Shown: piece after piece, positions 44,199 through 53,278 of the stretch | How the letters are laid out: each line of letters opens with the position of its first letter | How positions within the stretch are numbered: the first letter of the stretch is position 1 | Assembly: GCF_004214935.1 (NCBI RefSeq) | Contig: NZ_SFCC01000003.1 | Coordinates: 62,001-126,000, forward strand | Direction: 5' to 3' | DNA from: Amycolatopsis suaedae | GTDB lineage: Bacteria > Actinomycetota > Actinomycetes > Mycobacteriales > Pseudonocardiaceae | DNA length: 64,000 bases | Position numbers and translations under genes: made by a program | The notes under the pieces: model-generated | What the model was told of the DNA's origin: nothing | What the model saw: only the letters and a program-made list of their open reading frames with translations | Databases searched by the model: none

Positions 44199-45524
44199 CC
44201 GCGGCTGCTCGTCCAGCTGCCGCGGCGAGCTGACGAGGCCGTCCCGGACGAGGTGGCCGGTCTGCCGCCACCGGCGGACGACCTGGCCGGCGGCCAGGAC
44301 GGCGTACAACGCGGACAGGACGATGATCAGGGTCTGGTTCGCCTCCGCGGGCAGCACGATGCTGGCGGCGAACTGGGTGGCGAACAACACGAACAGGGCG
44401 AGCGCGCCACTGGTGCTCAGACCGAGGTTGACCAGGATGCTGGTGGCGAACAGCGACTGCGCCCCGGTGAGCAGGAGCTCGAAGCGCTGGTGGGTGTCCA
44501 GCGGGAGTCCGTCGGTGCTCGCCGAGGACAAGGCGAAGACCACCGGGATGGTGCCCACGAGCAGCGTCCACTGGTTGACCTTGCTCGACAGCAGGGTGCC
44601 CAGTGAGTGCGACGCCTTCAGCCGCACCGCGTACAGGCAGGCCACGATCAGTTCGGGTGACTCGCTGGCCAGCGGGGCGATCCACTGCACCAGCAGGAAC
44701 TCGTCGACCCCGAGCTGATGGCCGGTGTCGACCAGGTTCTGCGCGAAATGCTCGGCGGTGGCCAGGATGACCAGGCCCGCGACGATGAACAGCGTGATGA
44801 CCAGCGTTCGCCGCCGCTTCTTCGGTTTGCCGCCCGCCCACGCGGCGACGCCGAGCAGGTCGGGCTCCTCGACCGGTGCCTTGGTCAGCCGCCAGACGTA
44901 GCCGGCGAAGATGGCGACGAACACGGTGGCGTCGACCAGAGTGAGCGAGTCCCTCAGGGGCAGGGTCAGCGAGTACAGGGTGGCCAGGCCGAGGAACACC
45001 ACTTCGGCCGACATCGCCGGCGCCAGCCGCACACTGCCCCGCCCGGTGGACCGGCTCTCCCGGCGGGCACGCACCGCCGCGATGCTCGCGACCAGCACGA
45101 CGAGCGGCCAGCCGACTCCCACCAGGATCCGGTTGGCCCCGGTCATGTTCGCCAGCGCCAGCGAGCAGGCGTTCGTCTCGCCCGAGCCGACCAGGCACGT
45201 CCCGTGTGCGGCGTTGTGCTGGCCTGCCTGGAAGGTGAACACCAGATCCACCGCGTACTCCGGCAGTACCGCCACGACGGCGAGCACGGCGATGGCCAGG
45301 CCGGCGCTGATGTCGACCTGCGCGGCTTCCGCGGCCCAGGACAACACGAACGCCGCACCGACGATCGCGGCACCGAACAGCGCCGCCGCCAGCGGAGCGG
45401 GCAGATCGGGATGCGCCCAGCCCACGTAGTCGGCCGCCCCGAGGTAGGCGCCGGGAACGGTGACCGCCACGGCGACCACGAGCCGCGCGGGCACCCTGTC
45501 GGGTGCGCCGGTCACCGTGGACAC
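44187..45524 (-). CDS. Cation/Ca2+ exchanger (CaCA family)
   Basis: A 445-residue membrane protein with about 11-12 helices in two halves. The alpha-repeats are visible: VLPEYAVDLVFTFQAG with ALANMTGANRILVGVG in the first half, and APLASESPELIVACLYA with SKVNQWTLLVGTIP in the second, including the acidic residues (PEY, SPEL) that bind cation. It probably exports Ca2+ (or other divalent ions) against H+ or Na+. It overlaps the end of the stress-protein gene by 12 bases. Confidence 0.9.
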   Translation of the reverse strand: MSTVTGAPDRVPARLVVAVAVTVPGAYLGAADYVGWAHPDLPAPLAAALFGAAIVGAAFVLSWAAEAAQVDISAGLAIAVLAVVAVLPEYAVDLVFTFQAGQHNAAHGTCLVGSGETNACSLALANMTGANRILVGVGWPLVVLVASIAAVRARRESRSTGRGSVRLAPAMSAEVVFLGLATLYSLTLPLRDSLTLVDATVFVAIFAGYVWRLTKAPVEEPDLLGVAAWAGGKPKKRRRTLVITLFIVAGLVILATAEHFAQNLVDTGHQLGVDEFLLVQWIAPLASESPELIVACLYAVRLKASHSLGTLLSSKVNQWTLLVGTIPVVFALSSASTDGLPLDTHQRFELLLTGAQSLFATSILVNLGLSTSGALALFVLFATQFAASIVLPAEANQTLIIVLSALYAVLAAGQVVRRWRQTGHLVRDGLVSSPRQLDEQPRSPG

Positions 45525-45670
45525 CGGGACTCGTCAGCGGGCATGGTCGTGCCCGTACCCGGCAGGCCGTAACCCGAAACTCCAGCTGGCCCCGGGAATA
45601 GTCCGCTGCGAGCCGGGTAGGCCATCACGATAAGGGTTGGCGACCGTCCTGAAGGGAGCCATCGAGGGCC

Positions 45671-46042
45671 ATGTTCATCTCACGTCGTGCGTCCGCCGGG
45701 GCGATCCTGGCCGCGTTGGTGATGGCGGGAGGATGCGGGAGTGGTGACGATGACCGGGCCGATGAACCACAGGCGCCGGAGAGCCCGGGACCGCCCTCGG
45801 TGTCGGAGCCGCCCGAGGGGAAGACCGAACTGCGGGGCGTGGTCCGCCCGGGCGTGGAGCCCGGCTGCTTGCTGCTGTCGGTCAACGGCACCGACTATCT
45901 CCTGCTGGGCCGTGATCAGGACGATGACGCCGTGCTCCGCCCGGGAGCTACTGTCGTCGTCCGCGGAGAACCCGCGGAAGGCCAGGTGACCACCTGCCAG
46001 CAAGGAACCCCGTTCCAAGTGGAGGAAAGCCACCCAGGCTGA
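45671..46042 (+). CDS. Small lipoprotein of unknown function
   Basis: A 123-residue exported protein with lipobox MAGGCGS (about residues 18-24), an acidic Pro-rich linker, and an OB-like stretch (TELRGVVRPGVEPGCLLLSV, then ATVVVRGEPAEGQVTTCQQG). It has two further cysteines (about 65 and 108) that could pair. I do not recognise the family beyond that. It is divergent from the CaCA exchanger. Confidence 0.7.
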   Translation: MFISRRASAGAILAALVMAGGCGSGDDDRADEPQAPESPGPPSVSEPPEGKTELRGVVRPGVEPGCLLLSVNGTDYLLLGRDQDDDAVLRPGATVVVRGEPAEGQVTTCQQGTPFQVEESHPG

Positions 46043-46108
46043 CGTGCCGAACACGGGTGGATCGGACCCAGCACGTGTGCGCGTCCGCGCTCGGGATACC
46101 CCGGCGGC

Positions 46109-46447
46109 ATGGATACTTCACATCAGACGGGATCGGGAGAGTTACGCGCCTTCGTGCTCGCCCGGATCGCGGATGACGAGCAGCGCTTCCGCAACGGCGA
46201 GCTACCGGCATTGGACGAGGCGGAACGCCGCGGCCGCATCCGCGTCATGCGCAGCAGTTCCGGCGCGGGCCTGCTGCTCGTGGCCGGCCCGGTACAGGTC
46301 CCCGAGGAACGCATCCCCGTTCCGTTCCCGGAAAAGGCCGGCCTGATCCGCGAGGAAGCCGAGTCGTTCGACGACATCGCCCTGCTGAAACTGGTGGCTT
46401 CGGTGTACGCCGCGCATCCCGACTGGCAGCGGGAGTGGCAGCCCTGA
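46109..46447 (+). CDS. DUF6221-like protein
   Basis: A 112-residue cytoplasmic protein. It starts with ELRAFVLARIADDEQRF and ends LKLVASVYAAHPDWQREWQP, the two hallmarks of DUF6221, small actinobacterial proteins of unknown role. The middle (RIRVMRSSSGAGLLLVAGPV) is unlike most members. Start by ATG 46109; GGGATA lies 15 bases upstream. Confidence 0.68.
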   Translation: MDTSHQTGSGELRAFVLARIADDEQRFRNGELPALDEAERRGRIRVMRSSSGAGLLLVAGPVQVPEERIPVPFPEKAGLIREEAESFDDIALLKLVASVYAAHPDWQREWQP

Positions 46448-46463
46448 GATCCGGGAGGAATAC

Positions 46464-47564
46464 ATGGCCTCCAGCGACGGGGTGAATCTCACGACAGTCG
46501 GTATCGTCGCCGATCCAGGCCTGCCCGCGGCGCTCGCCGAGCGGTTGCGCCATACACTGCCCGGACGCCTCGGCCTTGCCGCCACAGAGGAAGTGCGGTG
46601 GTCGGTCGAAACCGATCGTGCGCCGTTCGAACTGATGTACCCGGACTCCAGCGCGCTGTTGGAGAAAGCACGTCAGTACGTCCGGGGTCGCCCGTGGGAC
46701 TTCGTCATCTGTGTCACCGATCAGCCCATGTACAGCGGTTCGGACGTTGTCCTCGCCAGGATCGACACGACCGACCGGGTCGCGCTGGTGTCCCTGCCCG
46801 CCTTCGGCGGAACCGGCTTGCGACGGCGGCTGACCGCCGCGGTGGTGGCCATCGTGTCGCACTTCGTCGCCTACGCCGGCGGTGCCGGGAACGACCAGCC
46901 GCGACCGCGGCGGCAACTGCCCGTTCCCGGCGCCCGGATGTCCAGCACGCACCCGGATCCGTCACGACTCGACATCACCGTGTCCGGACGCCGGGCAACG
47001 GCGCGCCTGCTGGCCGGCATGGTCCGCGTCAACCGTCCATGGCGGCTGCTGCGTGGGCTGTCCACCGCACTGGCCGGCGCGCTCACCGGCATCGCGTTCG
47101 GCGTGCTGTACTCCAGCATCTGGTCACTCGGCTCCGCCCTCGGACCACTGCGCCTGGCCGGTGTGACCGTGACCGCTGTCGCCGCGATGGCCGTCTGGCT
47201 GATCGTGGGTCACCGGCTCTGGGAACCCCAGCAACCGGCCACGGAACGCGACCGCGAGGTCAGGCTGCGCAATGCCAGCACGGTCGCCACCGTCACGGCC
47301 GGCACCGTCGCCTTCTTCCTCGCCATGCTCGCCATCGCGCTCGCCGCCGTCACGCTGGTCATTCCGCCGCCCTACCTGGCCGGCACCCTCGGGCGTCCCG
47401 TCGGAGTGGTCGACTATCTCGTGATCGCCGTGATGTCCAGCGTGCTCGGGACCATCGCGGGGGCCGTCGGATCCGGGCTGGAGGACGACACCGCGGTCCG
47501 CGAGGCGACCTACGCCTACCGCGAGCGGGAACGCCGCCGTCGCTTGGACAACGGGGACTGGTGA
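46464..47564 (+). CDS. Conserved membrane protein of unknown function
   Basis: A 366-residue protein. The N-terminal ~130 residues are soluble (TTVGIVADPGLPAALAERLR..., DFVICVTDQPMYSGSDVVLA), then comes a basic linker and two pairs of membrane helices (about 195-250 and 275-335), with a charged Arg-rich end. The ATG has GGGAGG upstream. It follows the DUF6221 gene by 16 bases. I do not recognise the family. Confidence 0.78.
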   Translation: MASSDGVNLTTVGIVADPGLPAALAERLRHTLPGRLGLAATEEVRWSVETDRAPFELMYPDSSALLEKARQYVRGRPWDFVICVTDQPMYSGSDVVLARIDTTDRVALVSLPAFGGTGLRRRLTAAVVAIVSHFVAYAGGAGNDQPRPRRQLPVPGARMSSTHPDPSRLDITVSGRRATARLLAGMVRVNRPWRLLRGLSTALAGALTGIAFGVLYSSIWSLGSALGPLRLAGVTVTAVAAMAVWLIVGHRLWEPQQPATERDREVRLRNASTVATVTAGTVAFFLAMLAIALAAVTLVIPPPYLAGTLGRPVGVVDYLVIAVMSSVLGTIAGAVGSGLEDDTAVREATYAYRERERRRRLDNGDW

Positions 47565-47583
47565 CGCCCGGTTACCCGGCCTG

Positions 47584-47889
47584 TCACCGGAGAGCCGGGG
47601 ACAGGCCGGCCACGGTGAGGTAGTGCCGGATCCGGCCGGACGTGGCCGCGATCCGGAGGTCGACCCCGTCGCGTCGTGCCTGACGGTAGGCGCTGATGAG
47701 CACGCGCAGCCCGGATACACCGAGGAAGGCCACCCTGTCGAGATCGACGACGACCGTCGACGCCGGCGTGGTCAGCCGGGCACGGATCTGCCCGGCCAGG
47801 GCCGGAGCCGTCACGGTGTCGACGTCACCGCTGACGACCAGTACGGTCGCTTCCTCGTCGGCTCTGCTGTAGCACGCCAGATGGGACAT
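47584..47889 (-). CDS. STAS-domain anti-sigma factor antagonist
   Basis: A 101-residue STAS protein of the SpoIIAA/RsbV type. The core is VLVVSGDVDTVTAPAL, and VVVDLDRVAFLGVSGLRVLI holds the serine (in VSGL) at the position phosphorylated by anti-sigma kinases. It likely takes part in partner switching of a stress sigma factor; no kinase or sigma gene is adjacent. Start chosen at ATG 47889; a start 18 codons upstream (47943) is possible. Confidence 0.85.
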   Translation of the reverse strand: MSHLACYSRADEEATVLVVSGDVDTVTAPALAGQIRARLTTPASTVVVDLDRVAFLGVSGLRVLISAYRQARRDGVDLRIAATSGRIRHYLTVAGLSPALR

Positions 47890-48009
47890 CGGCACCCGCG
47901 GCCCTTCGCTCGTCGGAAGATGTCGGACATGCGCCTCCCACACCCATCGTGCCGCCGCATGACGGCACGGGACCTGACAAGTTCCTTGCGAACAGCGGAC
48001 GACCGGCAG

Positions 48010-49209
48010 TCAGGGTGGACGCTGGCCGGGGCCGGCGCCCGCGTCGGCTGATTCGTCCTGGCGGAACCGTCGCGCCACCAGGACGTCGGTGGTCGTGTGG
48101 GCAATCACCGACAGCACCACGCACAGCGCCACGACGGCGAAGATGGTGCTGGCGTAGGGAATTCCGGCCTGGACGACGTAGAGTCCGTACACCACCGACG
48201 CAAGCCCTTTCGGGCCGAACCAACTGGCGGCCAGGCGTTGCCGCCGGGCGAATTCCGATCCGAGGAAGGACAGCAGCAGGCTGGCGGGCCGGGCGAGCAG
48301 CAGCGCGAGCAACGCCACCACGTATCCGCCCGCCGGTACGTCGGCGAGCATGCCGCCGGTCAACAGGGCGCCGAACACCAGCAAGGCGAGAAACTTCATC
48401 AGCTCGGCCAGGTGGTCACCGAGCGGCTGGAAGCCTCCGCACATCTGCGGTGCCGTCTTCGCGACCATGGCGCCGGCCACGAAGGCGGCGAGGTAGGGGT
48501 TGAGGTGCAGCAGATGGGCGGTTCCGTAGCAGGCGGTGGCGACGGCAACCGGGGCGAGCGGTCGCAGACGCTGATGGACGGCCAGCACGGGCAGCCGGGC
48601 CGCGCCGGCGAGCACCGCCGCGCCGACGGCGCCGAGCGCGGCACCGCCCGCCAGTTCACCGAGCAACGTCCCCACATCCGGAGTGTCCCGGGAGCCCAGG
48701 ACGGCGATCAGTACTACCACCGCCGGCAGCGCGAGACCGTCGTTGACCCCGCTTTCCACGTTGAGGGCATGCCGCAGCGGGCGGGGAACACCACTGCGCC
48801 GTACGATCCCCGAGACCAGCACCGGGTCGGTCGGGGACAGGATCACCCCGAGCAGCAGTGCGGCGGCCAGGGGAAGGTCAGTCAGGCCCCAGGCCAGCAG
48901 GGTGATGACCGCGGCGGTCAACGGCATGCCGATGAGCAATGCCCGGATCGGGGGAGCCCACAGGGTTCTGTCGCGGGGTGCCAGGGCCCGCATGCCGTCG
49001 GTGAACAACACGGTGAACAACGCCACGTCGGCCACCCGCCGGACCAGGTCGCCACTAGAACTGACCGTCACCAGGCCGAAGCCGCCGTGACCGATGACGA
49101 ACCCGGTGATCAGGAACACCAGTGGCAGCGACAGGGCGGATCGTTCGGCCAGCGCCGACAGCAGCACGGCCACGAGCAGGGCCAGGCCGAAGGCCGCCGC
49201 GATCGCCAT
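48010..49209 (-). CDS. Na+(K+)/H+ antiporter, CPA1 family
   Basis: A 399-residue membrane protein with about 12 helices. The CPA1 hallmarks are SPTDPVLVSGIV (about 125-137) and NVESGVNDGLALPAV (about 150-164), the latter with the ion-binding ND/Asp pair. It likely exchanges Na+ or K+ for H+ to hold pH. It stands 3 bases from the lactate dehydrogenase gene upstream, so they may be cotranscribed. Confidence 0.92.
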   Translation of the reverse strand: MAIAAAFGLALLVAVLLSALAERSALSLPLVFLITGFVIGHGGFGLVTVSSSGDLVRRVADVALFTVLFTDGMRALAPRDRTLWAPPIRALLIGMPLTAAVITLLAWGLTDLPLAAALLLGVILSPTDPVLVSGIVRRSGVPRPLRHALNVESGVNDGLALPAVVVLIAVLGSRDTPDVGTLLGELAGGAALGAVGAAVLAGAARLPVLAVHQRLRPLAPVAVATACYGTAHLLHLNPYLAAFVAGAMVAKTAPQMCGGFQPLGDHLAELMKFLALLVFGALLTGGMLADVPAGGYVVALLALLLARPASLLLSFLGSEFARRQRLAASWFGPKGLASVVYGLYVVQAGIPYASTIFAVVALCVVLSVIAHTTTDVLVARRFRQDESADAGAGPGQRPP

Positions 49210-49212
49210 CGG

Positions 49213-52173
49213 CTACCTCCGGTGCTGGTCGACGTCGTGGGCCAGCAGTTCGGCCAGATGGGTGCCTTCGTGGCCGGCGCTGTCGAGTTCGTGGATCTGT
49301 GTGCGGCAGCTGAACCCGTCGGCGAGCACGACGGTTCCCGGCTCGGTCCGGCGCAGCCGCGGCAGCAGCACACGTTCGGCGCAGGCCTCGCTGATGTCGC
49401 GGTGGCCTTTCTCGAAGCCGAAGTTGCCCGCGAGGCCGCAGCAGCCGGAGTCGAGGCGTTCGGTGTCGACTCCGGCCTGGGAGAGCAGGCGCCGGTCGGC
49501 GTCCCAGCCCAGGACCGCGTGCTGGTGGCAGTGCACCTGCGCGACGGCCGTCCGGTCGATTCGGGGTGGACGGTAGCCGGGCGAGTGCGTGGTGAGCAGC
49601 TCGGCGAGGGTCACCGTCTGGGCACGCAACCGCAGGACGTCGTGGTCGTCGGGGAACAGCTCGGCGGCGTCGGCCCGGAACATGGCTGTACAGCTGGGTT
49701 CCAGGCCCAGTACGAGGCCGCCGTCGCGCAGATGCGGAGCCAGGGCGCGGACCGTGCGGGTGAGCATGCGCTTGGCGGTGCCGAGCTGGCCGGTGGACAC
49801 CCAGGTGAGGCCACAGCACAGGGCTTGGGTGGGCATGGTGACTCGCCATCCGGCGTCCTCCAGTACCTCGATCGCGGCCCTGCCGATCCGCGGGTGGAAA
49901 TGGTTGGTGAAGGTGTCCGGCCACAGCAGGACGGTGCCACGGGCACCTTCGCCGCGGGAGCCCTGGCGGGCGAACCAGTGCTGGAGTGTTTCGCTGGCGA
50001 ACGATGGAATGTCCCGGTCGGCGACACCCGCCGTGCGGGTGGCGAGCTTTCGTAGTACGGGCAGGTGGGTCAGGGCGTTGACCAGGCGGCCGGCGCGTGT
50101 GCGGCCGACGGCGTGGGCGAGCAGGGGGAGCCAGCCCATCGTGTAGTGGGAGCGGGGCCGGCGCCAGGGCCGGTTCTTGTAATGATGGGCGAGGAACTCC
50201 GCCTTGTAGGTGGCCATGTCGACGTTGACCGGGCAGTCGGTCTTGCAGCCCTTGCAGGCCAGGCAGAGGTTGAGGGCGTCGCGGACGGCGGTGGAGCGCC
50301 AGCCTTCGGTGATGGGTCCGTCACCGTGCCCGTCGAGCATTTCGAACAGCAGCCGCGCGCGGCCGCGGGTGGAGTGCTCCTCTTCGCCGGTGACCTGGTA
50401 GGACGGACACATCACCTGTCCGGATTCGGTGGTGTGCTGGCGGCAGCGGCCCACCCCGACGCAGCGGTTGGCCGCTTGCGCGAACGAGCCGTTGTCGTGG
50501 GGGAATCGGAAGTGCAGGTCCTGCGGGGCGGCCGGGGCCCAGTGCCCGCCCAGCCGCAGCTTGTCGTCCAGCGGGTATGGTGCGACGACCTTGCCCGGGT
50601 TCATCCGGTTGAGCGGGTCGAAGATCGTCTTCAGTGTGCCGAACGCGCGGACGAGTTCGGGGCCGAACATGACGGGAAGCAACTCGCCCCGGGTCTGGCC
50701 GTCGCCGTGCTCGCCGGACAGCGACCCGCCGAACTCGACGACGAGGTCGGCGGCGCGGCGCAGGAAACGGCGGTACGCGGTGACGCCGTCGGCGGTGTAG
50801 AGGTCGAACGGGATGCGGGTGTGCACGCAGCCGTGTCCGAAGTGGCCGTACAGGCTGGGGCCGGTGTCGCTGGAGTAGCCGAACTCGTCGTAGAGCGCGT
50901 TGAGGCGGCGCAGGTAGTCACCGAGCCGTTCGGGTGGGACCGCGGAGTCCTCCCAGCCCTCGAAGGTGTCTGGCTGTCCCGGTACGTGAGCGGTGGCGCC
51001 GAGCCCGGCTTCACGGACGGCCCACAGCTCGGCTTGCCTGACCGGGTCGTAGAACAGCTCACCGTCGCCGCCGGTGGAGTCGAGCAGCCCGCGGGCCTTG
51101 CCGGTGACCTCGCCGGGGTCGTTGCCGCCGAACTGCACCATGAGAAACGCGTTGCCCTCGGGCAATTGGGCGAGAGCTCTCGGGTTGAGGTGTTTGAGCT
51201 GCTGGTCGTGAACGAGTTTGGAGTCCACGCCTTCCAGGGCGATCGGGTCGTGGTCCAGCACGCCGGGCACGGCATCGGCGGCTTGAGGGATGTCGGGGTA
51301 GCCGAGCACCACCACGCTGCGTTCGGGGAGCATCGGAACCAGCTTTAGCTCGGCACGCAGCACTGTGACCAAAGTGGACTCGCTGCCGACGAGCGTGCCC
51401 GCGACATCGAAGTCGTGCTCCGGCAGTAGTGAGTCGAGGTTGTAGCCGGACACCCGGCGGGGGATGCCGGGAAACCGGGCGCGGATCTCGCCGGCGTAGG
51501 CGTCGCGCAGGCGACGCAGCTGGCGGTAGACCGCGGCACGCCGGTCACCGCGCCGTTCGATGCGGGCGTATTCGGCATCCGTGGTCGGGCCGCACCAGAA
51601 CCGGGTGCCGTCGTAGAGCAGCACTTCCAGGGCGGCGACGTTGTCGACGACCTTGCCGGTGCGCTGAGCGGTGGCGCCGCAGGAGTTGTTGCCGATCATT
51701 CCGCCGATCGTGCAGTTCATGTGGGTAGCCGGTTCGGGGCCGAACCGCAGCCCGGTTCCGGCGAGTTCCCGGTTGAGCTCGTCGAGCACGATGCCCGGTT
51801 GCACCACGCACCGGCGGGCTTCGGTGTCGACGGATTCGACGGTGGTGCAGTACTTCGACCAGTCGATCACCACGGCGGTGTTGGTGCACTGACCGGCCAG
51901 GCTGGTTCCGCCGCCGCGGGAGAGCACGGGGACGCCGAACTCGCGTGCCACGGCGACCGTCTCGGCGGCCGCGTCAGGATGCGTGGGCACGACGACGCCG
52001 ATGGGTACCTGGCGGAAGTTCGACGCGTCGGTGGAGTACGCGGCCCGGCTGCCTGCGTCGAAGCGGACCTCGCCGTCCACGCGGTCGCGGAGGGCGGCGG
52101 CAAGCCTGTCCAGGTCCACGTCGGGCTCGCCGGGAGTGCGGATGACGGGTGGTGGCAGGTCGGCAGTGGCCAT
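49213..52173 (-). CDS. FAD/Fe-S D-lactate or glycolate dehydrogenase (GlcD-GlcF fusion)
   Basis: A 986-residue cytoplasmic or membrane-associated oxidoreductase. The N-terminal FAD domain (about 50-280) has LSRGGGTSLAGQ and NCTIGGMIGNNSCG; the FAD-linked oxidase C-domain follows to about 540. The Fe-S half has CLACKGCKTDCPVN (4Fe-4S) and a second, looser set CVGVGRC...MCPS, then two CCG domains (ALCCGLTW, SGCCGLAGNFGF). This Dld/GlcD-GlcF type oxidises D-2-hydroxy acids and gives electrons to quinone. Lactate versus glycolate cannot be told. It lies 7 bases after the dehydratase gene in one run of minus-strand genes. Confidence 0.9.
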   Translation of the reverse strand: MATADLPPPVIRTPGEPDVDLDRLAAALRDRVDGEVRFDAGSRAAYSTDASNFRQVPIGVVVPTHPDAAAETVAVAREFGVPVLSRGGGTSLAGQCTNTAVVIDWSKYCTTVESVDTEARRCVVQPGIVLDELNRELAGTGLRFGPEPATHMNCTIGGMIGNNSCGATAQRTGKVVDNVAALEVLLYDGTRFWCGPTTDAEYARIERRGDRRAAVYRQLRRLRDAYAGEIRARFPGIPRRVSGYNLDSLLPEHDFDVAGTLVGSESTLVTVLRAELKLVPMLPERSVVVLGYPDIPQAADAVPGVLDHDPIALEGVDSKLVHDQQLKHLNPRALAQLPEGNAFLMVQFGGNDPGEVTGKARGLLDSTGGDGELFYDPVRQAELWAVREAGLGATAHVPGQPDTFEGWEDSAVPPERLGDYLRRLNALYDEFGYSSDTGPSLYGHFGHGCVHTRIPFDLYTADGVTAYRRFLRRAADLVVEFGGSLSGEHGDGQTRGELLPVMFGPELVRAFGTLKTIFDPLNRMNPGKVVAPYPLDDKLRLGGHWAPAAPQDLHFRFPHDNGSFAQAANRCVGVGRCRQHTTESGQVMCPSYQVTGEEEHSTRGRARLLFEMLDGHGDGPITEGWRSTAVRDALNLCLACKGCKTDCPVNVDMATYKAEFLAHHYKNRPWRRPRSHYTMGWLPLLAHAVGRTRAGRLVNALTHLPVLRKLATRTAGVADRDIPSFASETLQHWFARQGSRGEGARGTVLLWPDTFTNHFHPRIGRAAIEVLEDAGWRVTMPTQALCCGLTWVSTGQLGTAKRMLTRTVRALAPHLRDGGLVLGLEPSCTAMFRADAAELFPDDHDVLRLRAQTVTLAELLTTHSPGYRPPRIDRTAVAQVHCHQHAVLGWDADRRLLSQAGVDTERLDSGCCGLAGNFGFEKGHRDISEACAERVLLPRLRRTEPGTVVLADGFSCRTQIHELDSAGHEGTHLAELLAHDVDQHRR

Positions 52174-52180
52174 GGCTTCC

Positions 52181-53278
52181 TCAGAGTTCGTAGTCGGCCG
52201 CGACCCGCGGGCGCAGGCTCAGGCCGTGTCCTGGTGCGGTCATCGACGGCGCCACGGTGCCGCCGGCGGGGTCGAGGCAGCCCTCGAACAGCAGTGACTC
52301 GATCCGGTCGTGGTCGGCGAACCACTCGACGTGACGGAAGTTGGCCGTGGCCGCCCCCGCGTGTGCGGACAGGTTTGGTGCGCAGTGCGCGGAGACGTCC
52401 CGATTGGCTGCCGCGGCGACGGCGGCCACGCGGGCCCACTCGGTGAACCCGCCGCAGCGGGTGATGTCGATCTGCAGGCAGTCGACGTAGGGCACCATGC
52501 GGGCGAAGTAGGCCAGGTCGTAGCCGTACTCGCCCGCCGCGACGTCCGGACCGTGGCCGCGCACCTGCCCGAGGCCGGCGAGGTCGTCGCTGGACACCGG
52601 TTCCTCGAACCAGGTGACGTCCCAGGCCGCCAGTGCGGAAGCCATCCGCCGGGCTTGCCCGACCGGGTAGCCGCCGTTGGCGTCGACGTAGAGTTCGACG
52701 CCGTCGCCCACGCTCTGGCGGGCCAGCCGCACCCGGTCGAGGTCGCGCTCCACCATGCTTCCCCACGACTCACCGATCTTGATCTTGACTCGGGGAATCG
52801 ACCGCTGTCGCGTCCAGGCGTGCAGCTGGGCCGCCAGTTCCTCGCTGCTCTGGGTGGTGAAGCCGCCGCTGGCGTAGACGTCGACGTGCTCGCGTACCCG
52901 TCCCCACAGCCGGGCCAGCGGCAGATCGAGCGCGCGGGCGGCTGCGTCCCACAGCGCCAGGTCCACGGCGGCCAGGGCACAGGAGACCAGACCGGGGCGG
53001 CCGAGGTTGCGTACCCGGCCGCGCATGGCCTCCCAGCTCTGCGGGACGTCGGTGACCGGCGCTCCGAGCACCTGCGGTGCCAGTACGTCGCGGATGAGCG
53101 GGACGCAGGTCGCGTCGGCGTAGGTCCATCCCAGCCCGTCGACCGGGCCCGCTCGCACGGTCACCACCACGATCGTCGTGGAGTCCCAGGTCAGCGTCGC
53201 GTCCGCCTCGGGGCCGGGGGTGGGGATCCGGTAGGCGCGGGCATCGATCGAGCCGACGGCCGGAACGTCGCAGGTCAT
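52181..53278 (-). CDS. Enolase-superfamily sugar-acid dehydratase
   Basis: A 365-residue mandelate-racemase-type enzyme. Base lysines lie in PRVKIKIG, metal ligands in YVDANGG, WFEEPVS and AAGEYGYD, and the C-terminal His in SAHCAPNLSAHAG. This arrangement fits acid-sugar dehydratases such as gluconate or galactonate dehydratase. Beside a glucose dehydrogenase, gluconate is a reasonable guess for the substrate. ATG 53278 overlaps the PoxB-like gene's stop in ATGA, so the two are coupled; longer upstream frames have no domain. Confidence 0.85.
   Translation of the reverse strand: MTCDVPAVGSIDARAYRIPTPGPEADATLTWDSTTIVVVTVRAGPVDGLGWTYADATCVPLIRDVLAPQVLGAPVTDVPQSWEAMRGRVRNLGRPGLVSCALAAVDLALWDAAARALDLPLARLWGRVREHVDVYASGGFTTQSSEELAAQLHAWTRQRSIPRVKIKIGESWGSMVERDLDRVRLARQSVGDGVELYVDANGGYPVGQARRMASALAAWDVTWFEEPVSSDDLAGLGQVRGHGPDVAAGEYGYDLAYFARMVPYVDCLQIDITRCGGFTEWARVAAVAAAANRDVSAHCAPNLSAHAGAATANFRHVEWFADHDRIESLLFEGCLDPAGGTVAPSMTAPGHGLSLRPRVAADYEL

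Noticed and set aside
48097..50055. Plus-strand open frame of about 650 codons opposite the antiporter and lactate dehydrogenase
   Set aside because: Biased composition (Gly, Gln, Arg, His) and no motifs; both minus-strand genes have full family signatures.
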